Below, piece after piece: positions 54,630 to 62,778 of a stretch of DNA of 64,000 nt (its first letter is position 1; every line of letters starts with the position of its first letter). The position numbers were made by a program, and so were the translations under genes. The stretch is from Mesonia sp. K7 (GTDB taxonomy: Bacteria; Bacteroidota; Bacteroidia; Flavobacteriales; Flavobacteriaceae), in contig NZ_QKQV01000001.1 in NCBI RefSeq assembly GCF_003233725.1, positions 186,001 through 250,000 of the forward strand, read 5' to 3'. The notes beneath the pieces were generated by a model that saw nothing but the letters and a program-made list of their open reading frames with translations, was not told where the DNA came from and did not search any database.

Positions 54630-55334
54630 ATGAAAAAAATAATCATTCTATTTGTAATCTGTTTTACCTTTAACTCGTGCGCAGAATTACAAACCATTGC
54701 AGAAAATTTACCCCAACAAGGAATTTTGTCGGAACAGGATATTGCCAACGGACTTAAGCAAGCACTCAACAACGGAATTGATAAAGAAGTTTCTAAACTT
54801 GCGATGCAAGACGGGTTTTACGGTAATGCATTGGTAAAAATTTTATTACCCGAAGAACTCAGAAAAGTAGAAAAAGGCTTACGCGATATTGGTTTAGACA
54901 ACCTAGCCGATGAAGGAATCAAAGCTTTAAACCGAGCCGCGGAAGATGCTGTAAAGGAAGCTACCCCTATTTTTATTGATGCCGTTACACAAATGACTTT
55001 TGCCGACGCAAGAAATATTTTATTAGGAAACGACAACGCTGCCACTTCTTATCTTGAAAACAAAACCAATGTGGCTTTGTACAATAAATTTCATCCCATC
55101 ATTAATAATTCTTTTGCAAAAGTTGGTGCAGACCAAATTTGGAGTAATATTATCAATCGTTATAATAGCATCCCGTTTACACAAAATGTTAACCCAGACC
55201 TTACAGATTATGTCACCAACGAGGCTTTAGATGGTGTTTACCTAATGATTGCCAAAGAAGAAAAAGAAATCAGAAACGATTTAGGGGCGAGAACCTCAGA
55301 TTTGTTACGCAGGGTTTTTGCGCTACAAGATTAG
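54630..55334 (+). CDS. DUF4197 family lipoprotein
   Basis: 234 residues. Lipoprotein signal with lipobox FNSC (Cys17). The mature part is all-helical: LSEQDIANGLKQALNNGIDK, ILLPEELRKVEKGLRDIGLD and a C-terminal TDYVTNEALDGVYLMIAKEE, as in DUF4197. The function is unknown. A short hairpin (AACCTAA/TTAGGTT at 55343-55358) follows the stop but has no T run. Confidence 0.88.
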   Translation: MKKIIILFVICFTFNSCAELQTIAENLPQQGILSEQDIANGLKQALNNGIDKEVSKLAMQDGFYGNALVKILLPEELRKVEKGLRDIGLDNLADEGIKALNRAAEDAVKEATPIFIDAVTQMTFADARNILLGNDNAATSYLENKTNVALYNKFHPIINNSFAKVGADQIWSNIINRYNSIPFTQNVNPDLTDYVTNEALDGVYLMIAKEEKEIRNDLGARTSDLLRRVFALQD

Positions 55335-55377
55335 ATAATTGAAACCTAACTTTAGGTTAACATCAAAAAAGAAAATA

Positions 55378-55462
55378 TCTCCCAAATTTGCACTTGAGAT
55401 TTAGGGTGTCTCATATTTATTTGGGTTAAATTTTAAAAAGTCGCTTTCGAGCGGCTTTTTTT
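55378..55462 (+). ncRNA. Weak candidate small transcript or long 3' end with terminator
   Basis: CAAATTTG (55384-55391) resembles a -7 box with one mismatch. It is followed by a short TGAGA/TCTCA pair and then a strong terminator at 55438-55462. This may be an independent short RNA or only the distal terminator of the DUF4197 gene. No open frame is present. Confidence 0.25.
55438..55462 (+). terminator. Terminator downstream of DUF4197
   Basis: AAGTCGCT and AGCGGCTT pair (one G-T wobble) around TTCG, followed by a T run. It lies 104 bases after the DUF4197 stop. Confidence 0.8.
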
Positions 55463-55554
55463 ATTTCCAATATCTAAAATTTATAAATCTGTTAACGATT
55501 GCTTATGATTTTTTAGGAAAAACGACAATTATATTTATTGAAAAATAAGTGGTA

Positions 55555-55740
55555 ATGAAGATGTTTGATTGGTTTAAGAAGAAAAATAAGCTTGAAAGAC
55601 TAAGGGAAAAATACAAATATTTGATGAAAAAGTCTTATCGACAAGCCTTGTTCAATAAAAAAGAAAGCGATAAAACAAACCGTAAGGCTAGAAAAATTTT
55701 GCTTGAATTAAGGAAATTAGAATTGAATAGCTTACATTAA
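55555..55740 (+). CDS. Small basic protein, Lacal_2735 type
   Basis: 61 residues from the ATG at 55555; an ATG two codons later (MFDWFKKKN) is equally possible. It is a highly charged helical protein beginning MFxWFKKKNKLERLREKYK, the pattern of the small Flavobacteria protein family annotated Lacal_2735. It has no known function. A -7-like TATATTTA is at 55530-55537. The MscS gene begins 5 bases after the stop, so the two are probably co-transcribed. Confidence 0.82.
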   Translation: MKMFDWFKKKNKLERLREKYKYLMKKSYRQALFNKKESDKTNRKARKILLELRKLELNSLH

Positions 55741-55744
55741 GCAC

Positions 55745-56659
55745 ATGATTTTATTATTACAGCAAAAACCTAATGTGGTGGATGAATTTATTGATTCCAC
55801 TGCTAACTATTTAGAACGAATTATAGCCACTTTACCCAGAATAGCATTGGGTTTAATGATTATCATCTTAGGGGTATTATTTGCTCAAATCATTACCAAT
55901 TTCTACCGTAAAAAATTTCTAAAAAAGACGACAGACCCTTTAATGGCTTCCTTCTTATCACAAGCCGTAAAAACTATTTTAATTGTTATCGCAGCAATGC
56001 TAGCATTAGAAGCAGCTGGGTTAAGTAAAATTGCCACTGGTGTTTTAACAGCTGCTGGAGGCGCAGCCATAATTCTAGGGTTTGCTTTTCAAGATATAGG
56101 AAAAAACTTTTTAGCAGGAATTATCCTTGCCTTCAATCGACCTTTTCATATCAATGATACCATAAAAGTAGAAGAAATATTCGGAAAAGTAAAAGCCCTG
56201 AAATTTAGGTATACCCACATCAAAACCTCTGATGGAAGAGATATTTACATCCCAAATAGTGATGTTTTGACCAAACCTGTCTCCAATTATACCGCAGACG
56301 GTTATTACCGTGTAGATTTTATTGTGGGTATTGGTTATGAAGACGATATTCAAAAAGCTAAGGATGTCATTACTTCGGTTTTAGAAAGCCATCCTGAAAT
56401 TGTCAAAGACACAATCCATGAAAATTTTGTAGTTGAAGACGAACTTGCAGCAAGTACCGTCAACCTAAAAGTATTTTTCTGGGTTGAAACCAAAGACTAC
56501 CGTAGGTCTTCTATGGTTTTACGTGGTGAAGTTATCAAAAAAGTGAAAAACGTATTAGCAGAACACGACTTCAATTTACCTGCCGATGTCAAGGAAATTA
56601 AACTATACAAAGGGGAAACCGGGCTTTTTAACCCACCAAAAAAAGACCAACAAAATTAG
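55745..56659 (+). CDS. Small-conductance mechanosensitive channel, MscS family
   Basis: 304 residues. Three membrane helices in the first 120 residues, with the pore-lining TM3 pattern TAAGGAAIILGFAFQDIGKN. The MscS beta domain follows (IKVEEIFGKVKALKFRYTHI, PNSDVLTKPVSNYT), then a short alpha/beta C terminus. It opens under membrane tension during hypo-osmotic shock. It overlaps the convergent BtuF-like gene by 4 bases. Confidence 0.93.
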   Translation: MILLLQQKPNVVDEFIDSTANYLERIIATLPRIALGLMIIILGVLFAQIITNFYRKKFLKKTTDPLMASFLSQAVKTILIVIAAMLALEAAGLSKIATGVLTAAGGAAIILGFAFQDIGKNFLAGIILAFNRPFHINDTIKVEEIFGKVKALKFRYTHIKTSDGRDIYIPNSDVLTKPVSNYTADGYYRVDFIVGIGYEDDIQKAKDVITSVLESHPEIVKDTIHENFVVEDELAASTVNLKVFFWVETKDYRRSSMVLRGEVIKKVKNVLAEHDFNLPADVKEIKLYKGETGLFNPPKKDQQN

Positions 56660-57444
56660 TCAATCTCACTTTCGTGGATTTTTTTAAAGTAATCGAAAGC
56701 TGCTAAAAGTCGACTACCGTACCAACTGAAATATTCTCCGTCAACGATTTTGATTTTATTTTTCGAAATGTATTTTTCAAAATCCGGAAAGTGTTTTTCC
56801 GAAAACGGATAGGGTTCTGAAGAAAGAAAAACATAATCTAATTTGGCGATAGCTTCAAGCTCAACTTCTGGATATCGTTCTTGAGTAGCAAATACATTTT
56901 CAAAACGATTAAGTGCTAACAAATGGTTGATAAACGTATGATTGGCAGCTACCATATAAGGATTTTTCCAAATAAAGTAAGCCACTTTTTTAAATCGTTT
57001 ATCACTTATAAAACGCTTAAAATCATGAAGTTTTGAGTTGAGTTGCTGCCGAATATTTTTTGCTTTTTCCTCTATAGAAAATAAATTTCCATAGAGATCA
57101 ATCAGCGCCAAACAATCCTCAATGGTATTGATATCAGAAACATGTACTTGCGTGAATTTTTCTAATTCATGTACCATTTCTGGTGTATTTTCTTCTTTAT
57201 TGCAAATCACTACATCGGGCTGTAAATCTTTTACCTTGTGAAAACGAATTTGCTTGGTTCCGCCAACAATTGTTTTTTCTTTTTTGATGCTTTCTGGATG
57301 TACGCAAAATCTCGTTACGCCCACTAGTTTTTCTTCCAAACCCAAATCTACTAATAGTTCGGTCAAGCTTGGCACCAAAGAAACAATTCGCTGTGGCGCT
57401 TTTTCAAAAGTAAGTGGTCGTTGTAGTTGATCGTAAAAAATCAT
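56656..57444 (-). CDS. BtuF-like helical-backbone metal/cobalamin receptor without a signal peptide
   Basis: 262 residues. It matches the BtuF/TroA-like ABC substrate-binding family: PQRIVSLVPSLTELLVDLGL at the start, GVTRFCVHP, IVGGTKQI, DLQPDVVICNKEENT, and the late LDYVFLSSEPYPF. No signal peptide or lipobox is present, so the protein as read is cytoplasmic, unlike a classical periplasmic BtuF. Its start is 1 base from the stop of the pyrF gene, whose transcript it shares. It may bind corrinoid or another ligand inside the cell. Confidence 0.82.
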   Translation of the reverse strand: MIFYDQLQRPLTFEKAPQRIVSLVPSLTELLVDLGLEEKLVGVTRFCVHPESIKKEKTIVGGTKQIRFHKVKDLQPDVVICNKEENTPEMVHELEKFTQVHVSDINTIEDCLALIDLYGNLFSIEEKAKNIRQQLNSKLHDFKRFISDKRFKKVAYFIWKNPYMVAANHTFINHLLALNRFENVFATQERYPEVELEAIAKLDYVFLSSEPYPFSEKHFPDFEKYISKNKIKIVDGEYFSWYGSRLLAAFDYFKKIHESEID

Positions 57445-57445
57445 T

Positions 57446-58264
57446 TTACTGATTTTCTAAAATTTGCTGCATTTGCTGTTGTAACTCTTTAGCTTTTTCG
57501 GCAGCAACTTCTGCAAAATTTGCTTCCGCGGAAGCGTAGATAATTCCTCTCGAAGAGTTGATGAGCAAACCAACGTTTTTATTCATTCCATATTTACAAA
57601 CATCAGCGAGATTTCCGCCTTGAGCGCCAACACCGGGAACAAGCAGAAAACTATCGGGAATGATTTTTCTGATTTCTTTAAAATATTCAGCTTTAGTGGC
57701 GCCAACCACATACATTAGATTTTCAGAATTTTTCCACTTTTTGGAAGTTTCCAATACTTTTTGATAAACCTCTTGTTCGCCAATTTTTTGTGTTTGAAAA
57801 TCGAAAGCACCTTCGTTAGACGTCAACGCCAACATAATCGTATGTTTATCTTTAAAACTTAAAAATGGCTCGATAGAATCTTTGCCCATATAAGGAGCTA
57901 CGGTTACCGAATCGAAACCTAAATCTTCAAAAAAAGCCTTGGCATACATCGCACTTGTATTACCGATATCACCACGTTTGGCATCGGCAATGGTAAAAAT
58001 TTCTGGGTGATTTTGGTTGAGATAAGTGATGGTTTTTTCTAAAGACTTCCAACCTTTAATTCCGTATGCTTCATAAAAAGCAGTATTGGGTTTGTAGGCT
58101 ACAGCAAATTCATGCGTCGCGTCAATAATCGCTTTGTTAAAAGAAAATATCGGGTCTTCTTCTTGCAATAAATGTGATGGTATTTTATCTAAATCGACAT
58201 CTAGACCAACACACAAGAAGGATTTTTTCTTTCGGATTTGTTGTAATAAGTCTTTTATGTTCAT
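57446..58264 (-). CDS. pyrF: Orotidine 5'-phosphate decarboxylase, type 2
   Basis: 272 residues, the longer type 2 form. Catalytic motif [13 protein letters not shown] (about 91-103), CVGLDVDL at the N terminus, and VPGVGAQGG for the phosphate. It makes UMP from orotidylate. It lies downstream of prfA on the same strand, with a dispersed repeat in the 109-base gap. Confidence 0.95.
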   Translation of the reverse strand: MNIKDLLQQIRKKKSFLCVGLDVDLDKIPSHLLQEEDPIFSFNKAIIDATHEFAVAYKPNTAFYEAYGIKGWKSLEKTITYLNQNHPEIFTIADAKRGDIGNTSAMYAKAFFEDLGFDSVTVAPYMGKDSIEPFLSFKDKHTIMLALTSNEGAFDFQTQKIGEQEVYQKVLETSKKWKNSENLMYVVGATKAEYFKEIRKIIPDSFLLVPGVGAQGGNLADVCKYGMNKNVGLLINSSRGIIYASAEANFAEVAAEKAKELQQQMQQILENQ

Positions 58265-58287
58265 ATAGAAAAATTTAAAACTTGGGC

Positions 58288-58362
58288 CATCCTATCTCGA
58301 AGCTTCTTGTATTTCAGCATCTCATATTAAAAATGGAATTCTGAGCCAAGCTCAGAATGACG
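58288..58362. repeat. Dispersed intergenic repeat with a perfect hairpin (ATTCTGAGC/GCTCAGAAT)
   Basis: ATTCTGAGC (58338-58346) and GCTCAGAAT (58350-58358) form a 9-bp stem around CAA, followed by GACG. It shares CAGCATCTCATATT with the repeat at 29359-29420. It lies between prfA and pyrF. Confidence 0.7.
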
Positions 58363-58373
58363 AGCTATCACTT

Positions 58374-59450
58374 TTAGAACGCATCAGAAGATTCTTTTAA
58401 TTTTTCGGTATTGGCAACCAATTGTAACTCGTCTATGATTTTCTGAATGTCACCATTCATAATATTCTGTAAATCATAAAGTGTCAGGTTTATTCTATGA
58501 TCGGTCACTCGTCCTTGCGGATAATTATAAGTTCTAATTTTGGCACTACGATCTCCACTTGTCACCATCGAACCTCTTTTAGCTGCATCTTCAGCTTGCT
58601 TTTTTGCCAATTCCAAATCGTATAATCTAGAGCGTAACACTTTAAAAGCTTTTTCTTTGTTCTTGTGCTGCGACTTTTGATCTTGACATTGTGCAACAAT
58701 TCCTGTTGGTTCGTGGGTAAGTCTTACCGCAGAATAAGTAGTGTTGACCGATTGTCCTCCAGGTCCAGACGAACAGAAATAATCAATCCGCACATCTTTT
58801 GGATCGATTTCGATATCAAACTCTTCTGCTTCCGGAAACACCATTACTGTTGCCGCACTGGTATGCACGCGACCTTGGGTTTCGGTTTGTGGTACACGTT
58901 GTACTCGATGAACTCCAGCTTCGTATTTTAAAGTTCCGTAAACATCTTCTCCCGAAACTTCAAATTGAATTTCTTTAAAACCACCGTTGGTTCCTTCGCT
59001 ATAATCTACGGTACTTACATTCCAACCTTTGCTTTCACAATACTTGGTGAGCATTTTATAGATATCTCCTGCAAAAATACTCGCTTCATCACCTCCTGTT
59101 CCGGCACGAACTTCCACTACCGCATTTTTAGCATCTTCAGGATCTTTTGGCACTAGCATAAAGCGAATTTTTTCCTCTAATTGAGGTAGTTCTGATTTAG
59201 CTTCTTCCATTTGCATCTTCGCCATTTCTACCATTTCGGCATCGCTTCCGTCGGCTATAATTTCTTCTGCTTCAGCAATATTTTGTGTAAGTTCTACATA
59301 TTTCTCACGCTCAACCATCAAAGCCTTTAGGTCTTTGTATTCTTTGGTAAGCTCAACATAACGTTTTTGGTCTGAAATAATATCAGGTTGGATAATTAGA
59401 TCGTTTACCTCATCAAAACGTTGCTTAACAATATTTAATTTTTCTAACAT
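58374..59450 (-). CDS. prfA: Peptide chain release factor 1
   Basis: 358 residues from the ATG complementary to 59448-59450 (MLEKLNIV). The frame is open 21 codons further upstream, but the promoter -7 box at 59471-59478 lies inside that extension, so the shorter start is right. RF1 features: [14 protein letters not shown], the codon-recognition loop in the PxT rather than SPF form, and SGPGGQSVN (the GGQ catalytic motif) with [15 protein letters not shown]. It ends translation at UAA and UAG. Confidence 0.97.
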   Translation of the reverse strand: MLEKLNIVKQRFDEVNDLIIQPDIISDQKRYVELTKEYKDLKALMVEREKYVELTQNIAEAEEIIADGSDAEMVEMAKMQMEEAKSELPQLEEKIRFMLVPKDPEDAKNAVVEVRAGTGGDEASIFAGDIYKMLTKYCESKGWNVSTVDYSEGTNGGFKEIQFEVSGEDVYGTLKYEAGVHRVQRVPQTETQGRVHTSAATVMVFPEAEEFDIEIDPKDVRIDYFCSSGPGGQSVNTTYSAVRLTHEPTGIVAQCQDQKSQHKNKEKAFKVLRSRLYDLELAKKQAEDAAKRGSMVTSGDRSAKIRTYNYPQGRVTDHRINLTLYDLQNIMNGDIQKIIDELQLVANTEKLKESSDAF

Positions 59451-59470
59451 ATTCTTTCTTCGTAAGGTTG

Positions 59471-59478
59471 CAAATGTA
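59471..59478 (-). promoter_or_regulatory. -7 box of prfA
   Basis: Minus-strand TACATTTG followed by C, an exact consensus match 20 bases before the ATG chosen here. Confidence 0.65.
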
Positions 59479-59535
59479 GCTATTTTTTGGTGATTTTCTT
59501 CATTATACTTCAACTTAAAAATGTAAATTAGCTGT

Positions 59536-59826
59536 ATGCTAAATCGTTTAAAACTTGTCTGGATTTTTTATTTTCCGTTTTTTCTATTTAGCTGTTTACT
59601 CAATATTTTTTTCTGTATTTCTGGGGTTTTTCTAGAAGTAGCTCTTTTAACTAAAATGATGCTTTTAGCACTGTATATTTATTGGAAAAATTACGACAGC
59701 AAAAACACCTATTTTATTTTTTATCAGAATTGCGGACTTTCAAAAAGACACTTATTTTTTAGTATTCTCTTATTTGAATTTGTTTCAACGGTCATTATTT
59801 ATAAAATCATCCTTGAGTTTTTATGA
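59536..59826 (+). CDS. Small membrane protein paired with an ABC ATPase
   Basis: 96 residues, not assigned to a family. Three hydrophobic segments (about 8-30, 33-50 and 74-94) with positive charges on the loops between them, such as WKNYDSKNT and SKRHLF. It overlaps the following ABC ATPase gene by four bases (ATGA), so the products probably work together. It may be a very small permease subunit, though three helices are far fewer than usual. Confidence 0.75.
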   Translation: MLNRLKLVWIFYFPFFLFSCLLNIFFCISGVFLEVALLTKMMLLALYIYWKNYDSKNTYFIFYQNCGLSKRHLFFSILLFEFVSTVIIYKIILEFL

Positions 59827-60473
59827 TTTTAGAAGTTGACAATATCGAACTGAGGTATAGTGAAAAACTTATTCTACAAGCAGTTTATCTAAAAACCGAA
59901 ACCAGCAAAATTACAGGCATTTTAGGAAGGAATGGTTCTGGGAAAAGTAGTTTATTGCAAATTATCTTCGGAAATATTTCTCCCAAATACAAACTCATAA
60001 GAATCGACCATCAGCCTATCATCAAAAAACTTTATAAAACAGGTTTAGTAACTTATTTACCTCAACATCATTTTTTACCAAAACATCTTTCACTACACAA
60101 GATTTTCAATCTATATGAAGTGAAATGGGATAATTTTACAAACCATTTTGAACCTTTATCAAAACATAAAAACGCTAAAACAAAAGATTTATCTGGAGGT
60201 GAACAACGAATTGTAGAGATTTATCTGATATTAAAATCTAAGGTAAAAATCACACTTTTGGATGAGCCTTTTTCTAATATTGCTCCTATTTATATTGAAA
60301 AGATCAAAGGATTGATTGAACAAGAAAAACAACATAAAATTATCATGCTAACCGACCATTTATACGAAGATGTTTTAGATTTGGCAGACAACATATACCT
60401 TCTAAAAAACAGAAGATCAATTCTTATTTCCGACAAAAAAGGGCTTGAAGAATATGGTTATTTAACCCCTTAG
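59823..60473 (+). CDS. ABC transporter ATP-binding protein
   Basis: 216 residues, one ABC domain. Walker A GILGRNGSGKSS (about 34-45), Q-loop near YLPQHHF, signature LSGGEQR (about 121-127), Walker B ITLLDEPFSN and switch LTDH. The helical subdomain is short. It is closest in pattern to small lipoprotein/branched-chain-type ATPases rather than ABC-F. It pairs with the 96-residue membrane protein just upstream. Substrate unknown. Confidence 0.88.
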   Translation: MILEVDNIELRYSEKLILQAVYLKTETSKITGILGRNGSGKSSLLQIIFGNISPKYKLIRIDHQPIIKKLYKTGLVTYLPQHHFLPKHLSLHKIFNLYEVKWDNFTNHFEPLSKHKNAKTKDLSGGEQRIVEIYLILKSKVKITLLDEPFSNIAPIYIEKIKGLIEQEKQHKIIMLTDHLYEDVLDLADNIYLLKNRRSILISDKKGLEEYGYLTP

Positions 60474-60553
60474 GTTTATGAATTTTACCATTTTCTAAAC
60501 AAAATCTATTGCAATCTATTTTTTTATATATTTTTACAGCAGTAAACCAGCCT

Positions 60554-61699
60554 ATGGAAAATATCTACGATGTCGCTATAATAGGAAGCGGCCCAGCAGG
60601 AGCAGCAGCAGCTTACGAGTTAGCCAAACAGAATATAAAAACAATTATCATTGAAAAAGAAAAACTACCAAGGTATAAAACTTGTGGAGGTGGTTTTGTT
60701 TATAGAGGGCTAAAGAACATGCCCTTTGATGTTAGTTCTGCTATAGAAAGAAAATTTTACGAAGTTGAGATTATATTTGGAAAGAAAAATCTTGACTTTG
60801 TTACCAAACGTAAAAACCCGATTATCAGCATGATCATGCGAGATAGTTTTGACCATTTAATGGTAAAGGAAGCTGAAAAACTAGGGATTACCATTTTACA
60901 AGAAGCAAAACTCACGAATTTAATTTTTAAAGATACAACTACAAATATTGAAACCACTAAAGGCACCATTGAGGCAAAAATAATTATCGCTGCAGATGGT
61001 GCGTTAAGTCCAACTGCTAAACTCGCTGGGTGGGAAGAAACTAGAATGATGTGCCCGGCTTTAGAGTATGAAATAAAGGTTCCTCAAGAAGACTTTAAAC
61101 GATTGTCAAAAAAAGTAAGGTTTGATATAGATGTTGTACCCTATGGATATGGTTGGTGCTTTCCAAAAAGAAATCACCTATCGGTTGGAGTAGGGAATTT
61201 CATGAAAAACAATTTAAAAGTAAATTTAAAAAAAGATTATCAAGATTATCTACAAACTTTAGGAATTCAGACGGTATTGGATGAGGAAGCTCACGGTTTT
61301 ATAATTCCTATAAGTCCGAGGAAAGATGGTTTTGTCAAAAAAAATGTTTTTCTTGTGGGAGATGCCGCTGGTTTTGCTGACCCTATTACTGCAGAAGGAA
61401 TTTCTAACGCTATTTATAGCGGTAGATTAGCTGCAAATGCAATTGCTGAAAACAAACTCAATATTGAAAAGGCTGGTTTTAGTTATCACCAAAAACTAGA
61501 TAAGAAATTGATTAAAGAAATAGAAATAGGCATCAAGTTGTCTAAATTATTTTATGGTCAACGTCAACTCCGCAATTTACTTTTAATAAAATACGGACAA
61601 AGAGCAGCTGAATACATGACAGACATTTTTATGGGAGATCGGACATACCCAGCAGATATTAAGAAAAAAGTAAAGAAAAGAATTGGAATAAGTATATAA
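60554..61699 (+). CDS. Geranylgeranyl-reductase-type FAD oxidoreductase
   Basis: 381 residues from the ATG at 60554 (MENIYDVAIIGSGPAG). An upstream extension in the same frame would add 15 residues without similarity. FAD motif GSGPAGAAAAYELA near the N terminus, PRYKTCGGG (family signature with Cys), and FLVGDAAGFADPITAEGI, the second FAD site. The family reduces prenyl double bonds of chlorophyll, quinones or archaeal lipids. With a UbiA-type prenyltransferase at 25.1 kb, a lipid or quinone substrate is plausible. Confidence 0.85.
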   Translation: MENIYDVAIIGSGPAGAAAAYELAKQNIKTIIIEKEKLPRYKTCGGGFVYRGLKNMPFDVSSAIERKFYEVEIIFGKKNLDFVTKRKNPIISMIMRDSFDHLMVKEAEKLGITILQEAKLTNLIFKDTTTNIETTKGTIEAKIIIAADGALSPTAKLAGWEETRMMCPALEYEIKVPQEDFKRLSKKVRFDIDVVPYGYGWCFPKRNHLSVGVGNFMKNNLKVNLKKDYQDYLQTLGIQTVLDEEAHGFIIPISPRKDGFVKKNVFLVGDAAGFADPITAEGISNAIYSGRLAANAIAENKLNIEKAGFSYHQKLDKKLIKEIEIGIKLSKLFYGQRQLRNLLLIKYGQRAAEYMTDIFMGDRTYPADIKKKVKKRIGISI

Positions 61700-61727
61700 A
61701 AGAACTCTCCTATACACACCTTCAAAC

Positions 61728-62753
61728 TTACAGTTCGACTATAACGCCTATTCCTAATTGTTGCTTCCACTGGATACGCGAACCCATATCGACCAATTCA
61801 CCATCTTCGTTCGGTTCTTGTATTTTTACATCGTCATCATACTTTAGATGTGAACCCAATTTTGCCAACACATAATCATTTACCTGAAAATTAAGATTGA
61901 GTTCCCAGCTCACATCTACATTTCCAAAATTATTGAGGTAATCGGTATATAAACTCAACCGATGTTGCACCCCAATATTTTCGAAGATCTCTGCTTGATA
62001 TTCGTTAGTAAACAAAAAACCCAGTTGTGTTAAGGTGTTTTCGCCTTCTTGTACCACATTTCCTTCTTCGTCGAGAACTGCTGGAGTAACACCAAAAGCA
62101 CCTGCATTTGCCAATTCTTGGTCTAAAACAATGGTTGATTTTACCGTCATCGGAGAAATGTATAAATTTAGATTTTTTTCATCTAAATTATATTCTGTTC
62201 CCACCCCTAAAAAAGTATTGGCAGGAGACATAATCGTAGAAATTTCATCTTCGGTATTCGGGTAGTTATAACCATTTGAAACTTGCGTTATAAAATTGAA
62301 TTTTGCAGAAGTATACCAATTCGAAAGTGTGTCTTGCCTGTAACCAAAAGTAGAATTCACCTCAAAATGATCGTCTGTTTTTCTTAGTTCTTGCTCTTTC
62401 TGTTTATTGATTCCGTATCGAAAAATAAGCTCGTTATTCCAACGAAAGTTTTTCTGCTTATAAATCCTTTTTACATCGACATTCAACAAACCGGAAACCG
62501 AGTTACTTCCTCCTGCATTCCAGTTAACAAAAGCTACTTCGCTAATGTCAAGACCAAAACGATTTACTTTTTCCCACAAACTTAAGAAAGGCATAAATTT
62601 TCTACGTTTGGTAATAGGTTTCGGTGGTTTGATAAAACTGATGCGTTCTTTGGGCGTAAGCCTATTCAACCCGACAATACTGTCTCTTTCTTGCTGCGCT
62701 TTCGCGGAAAATGCCATAAAAACGGTCAAGATGACAACAAAAATTGACCTCAT
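61728..62753 (-). CDS. DUF3078 family outer-membrane-associated protein
   Basis: 341 residues. A signal peptide of about 19 residues ends in SAKAQ. The rest is rich in amphipathic beta strands, with FGLDISEVAFVNWNAGGSNS and WNNELIFRYGINKQK, the DUF3078 pattern, and it ends in a short aromatic-poor strand. Probably an outer-membrane beta barrel. Function unknown. It lies 25 bases after purM on the same strand, so the two are probably co-transcribed. Confidence 0.85.
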   Translation of the reverse strand: MRSIFVVILTVFMAFSAKAQQERDSIVGLNRLTPKERISFIKPPKPITKRRKFMPFLSLWEKVNRFGLDISEVAFVNWNAGGSNSVSGLLNVDVKRIYKQKNFRWNNELIFRYGINKQKEQELRKTDDHFEVNSTFGYRQDTLSNWYTSAKFNFITQVSNGYNYPNTEDEISTIMSPANTFLGVGTEYNLDEKNLNLYISPMTVKSTIVLDQELANAGAFGVTPAVLDEEGNVVQEGENTLTQLGFLFTNEYQAEIFENIGVQHRLSLYTDYLNNFGNVDVSWELNLNFQVNDYVLAKLGSHLKYDDDVKIQEPNEDGELVDMGSRIQWKQQLGIGVIVEL

Positions 62754-62778
62754 AAATAAGATAGTTTAGATTTTTTAC

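Noticed and set aside
59451-59513. Longer start for release factor 1
   Set aside because: The extension holds the promoter -7 box (59471-59478), and RF1 proteins begin with MLEKLNIV-like sequence, so the start at 59450 is used.
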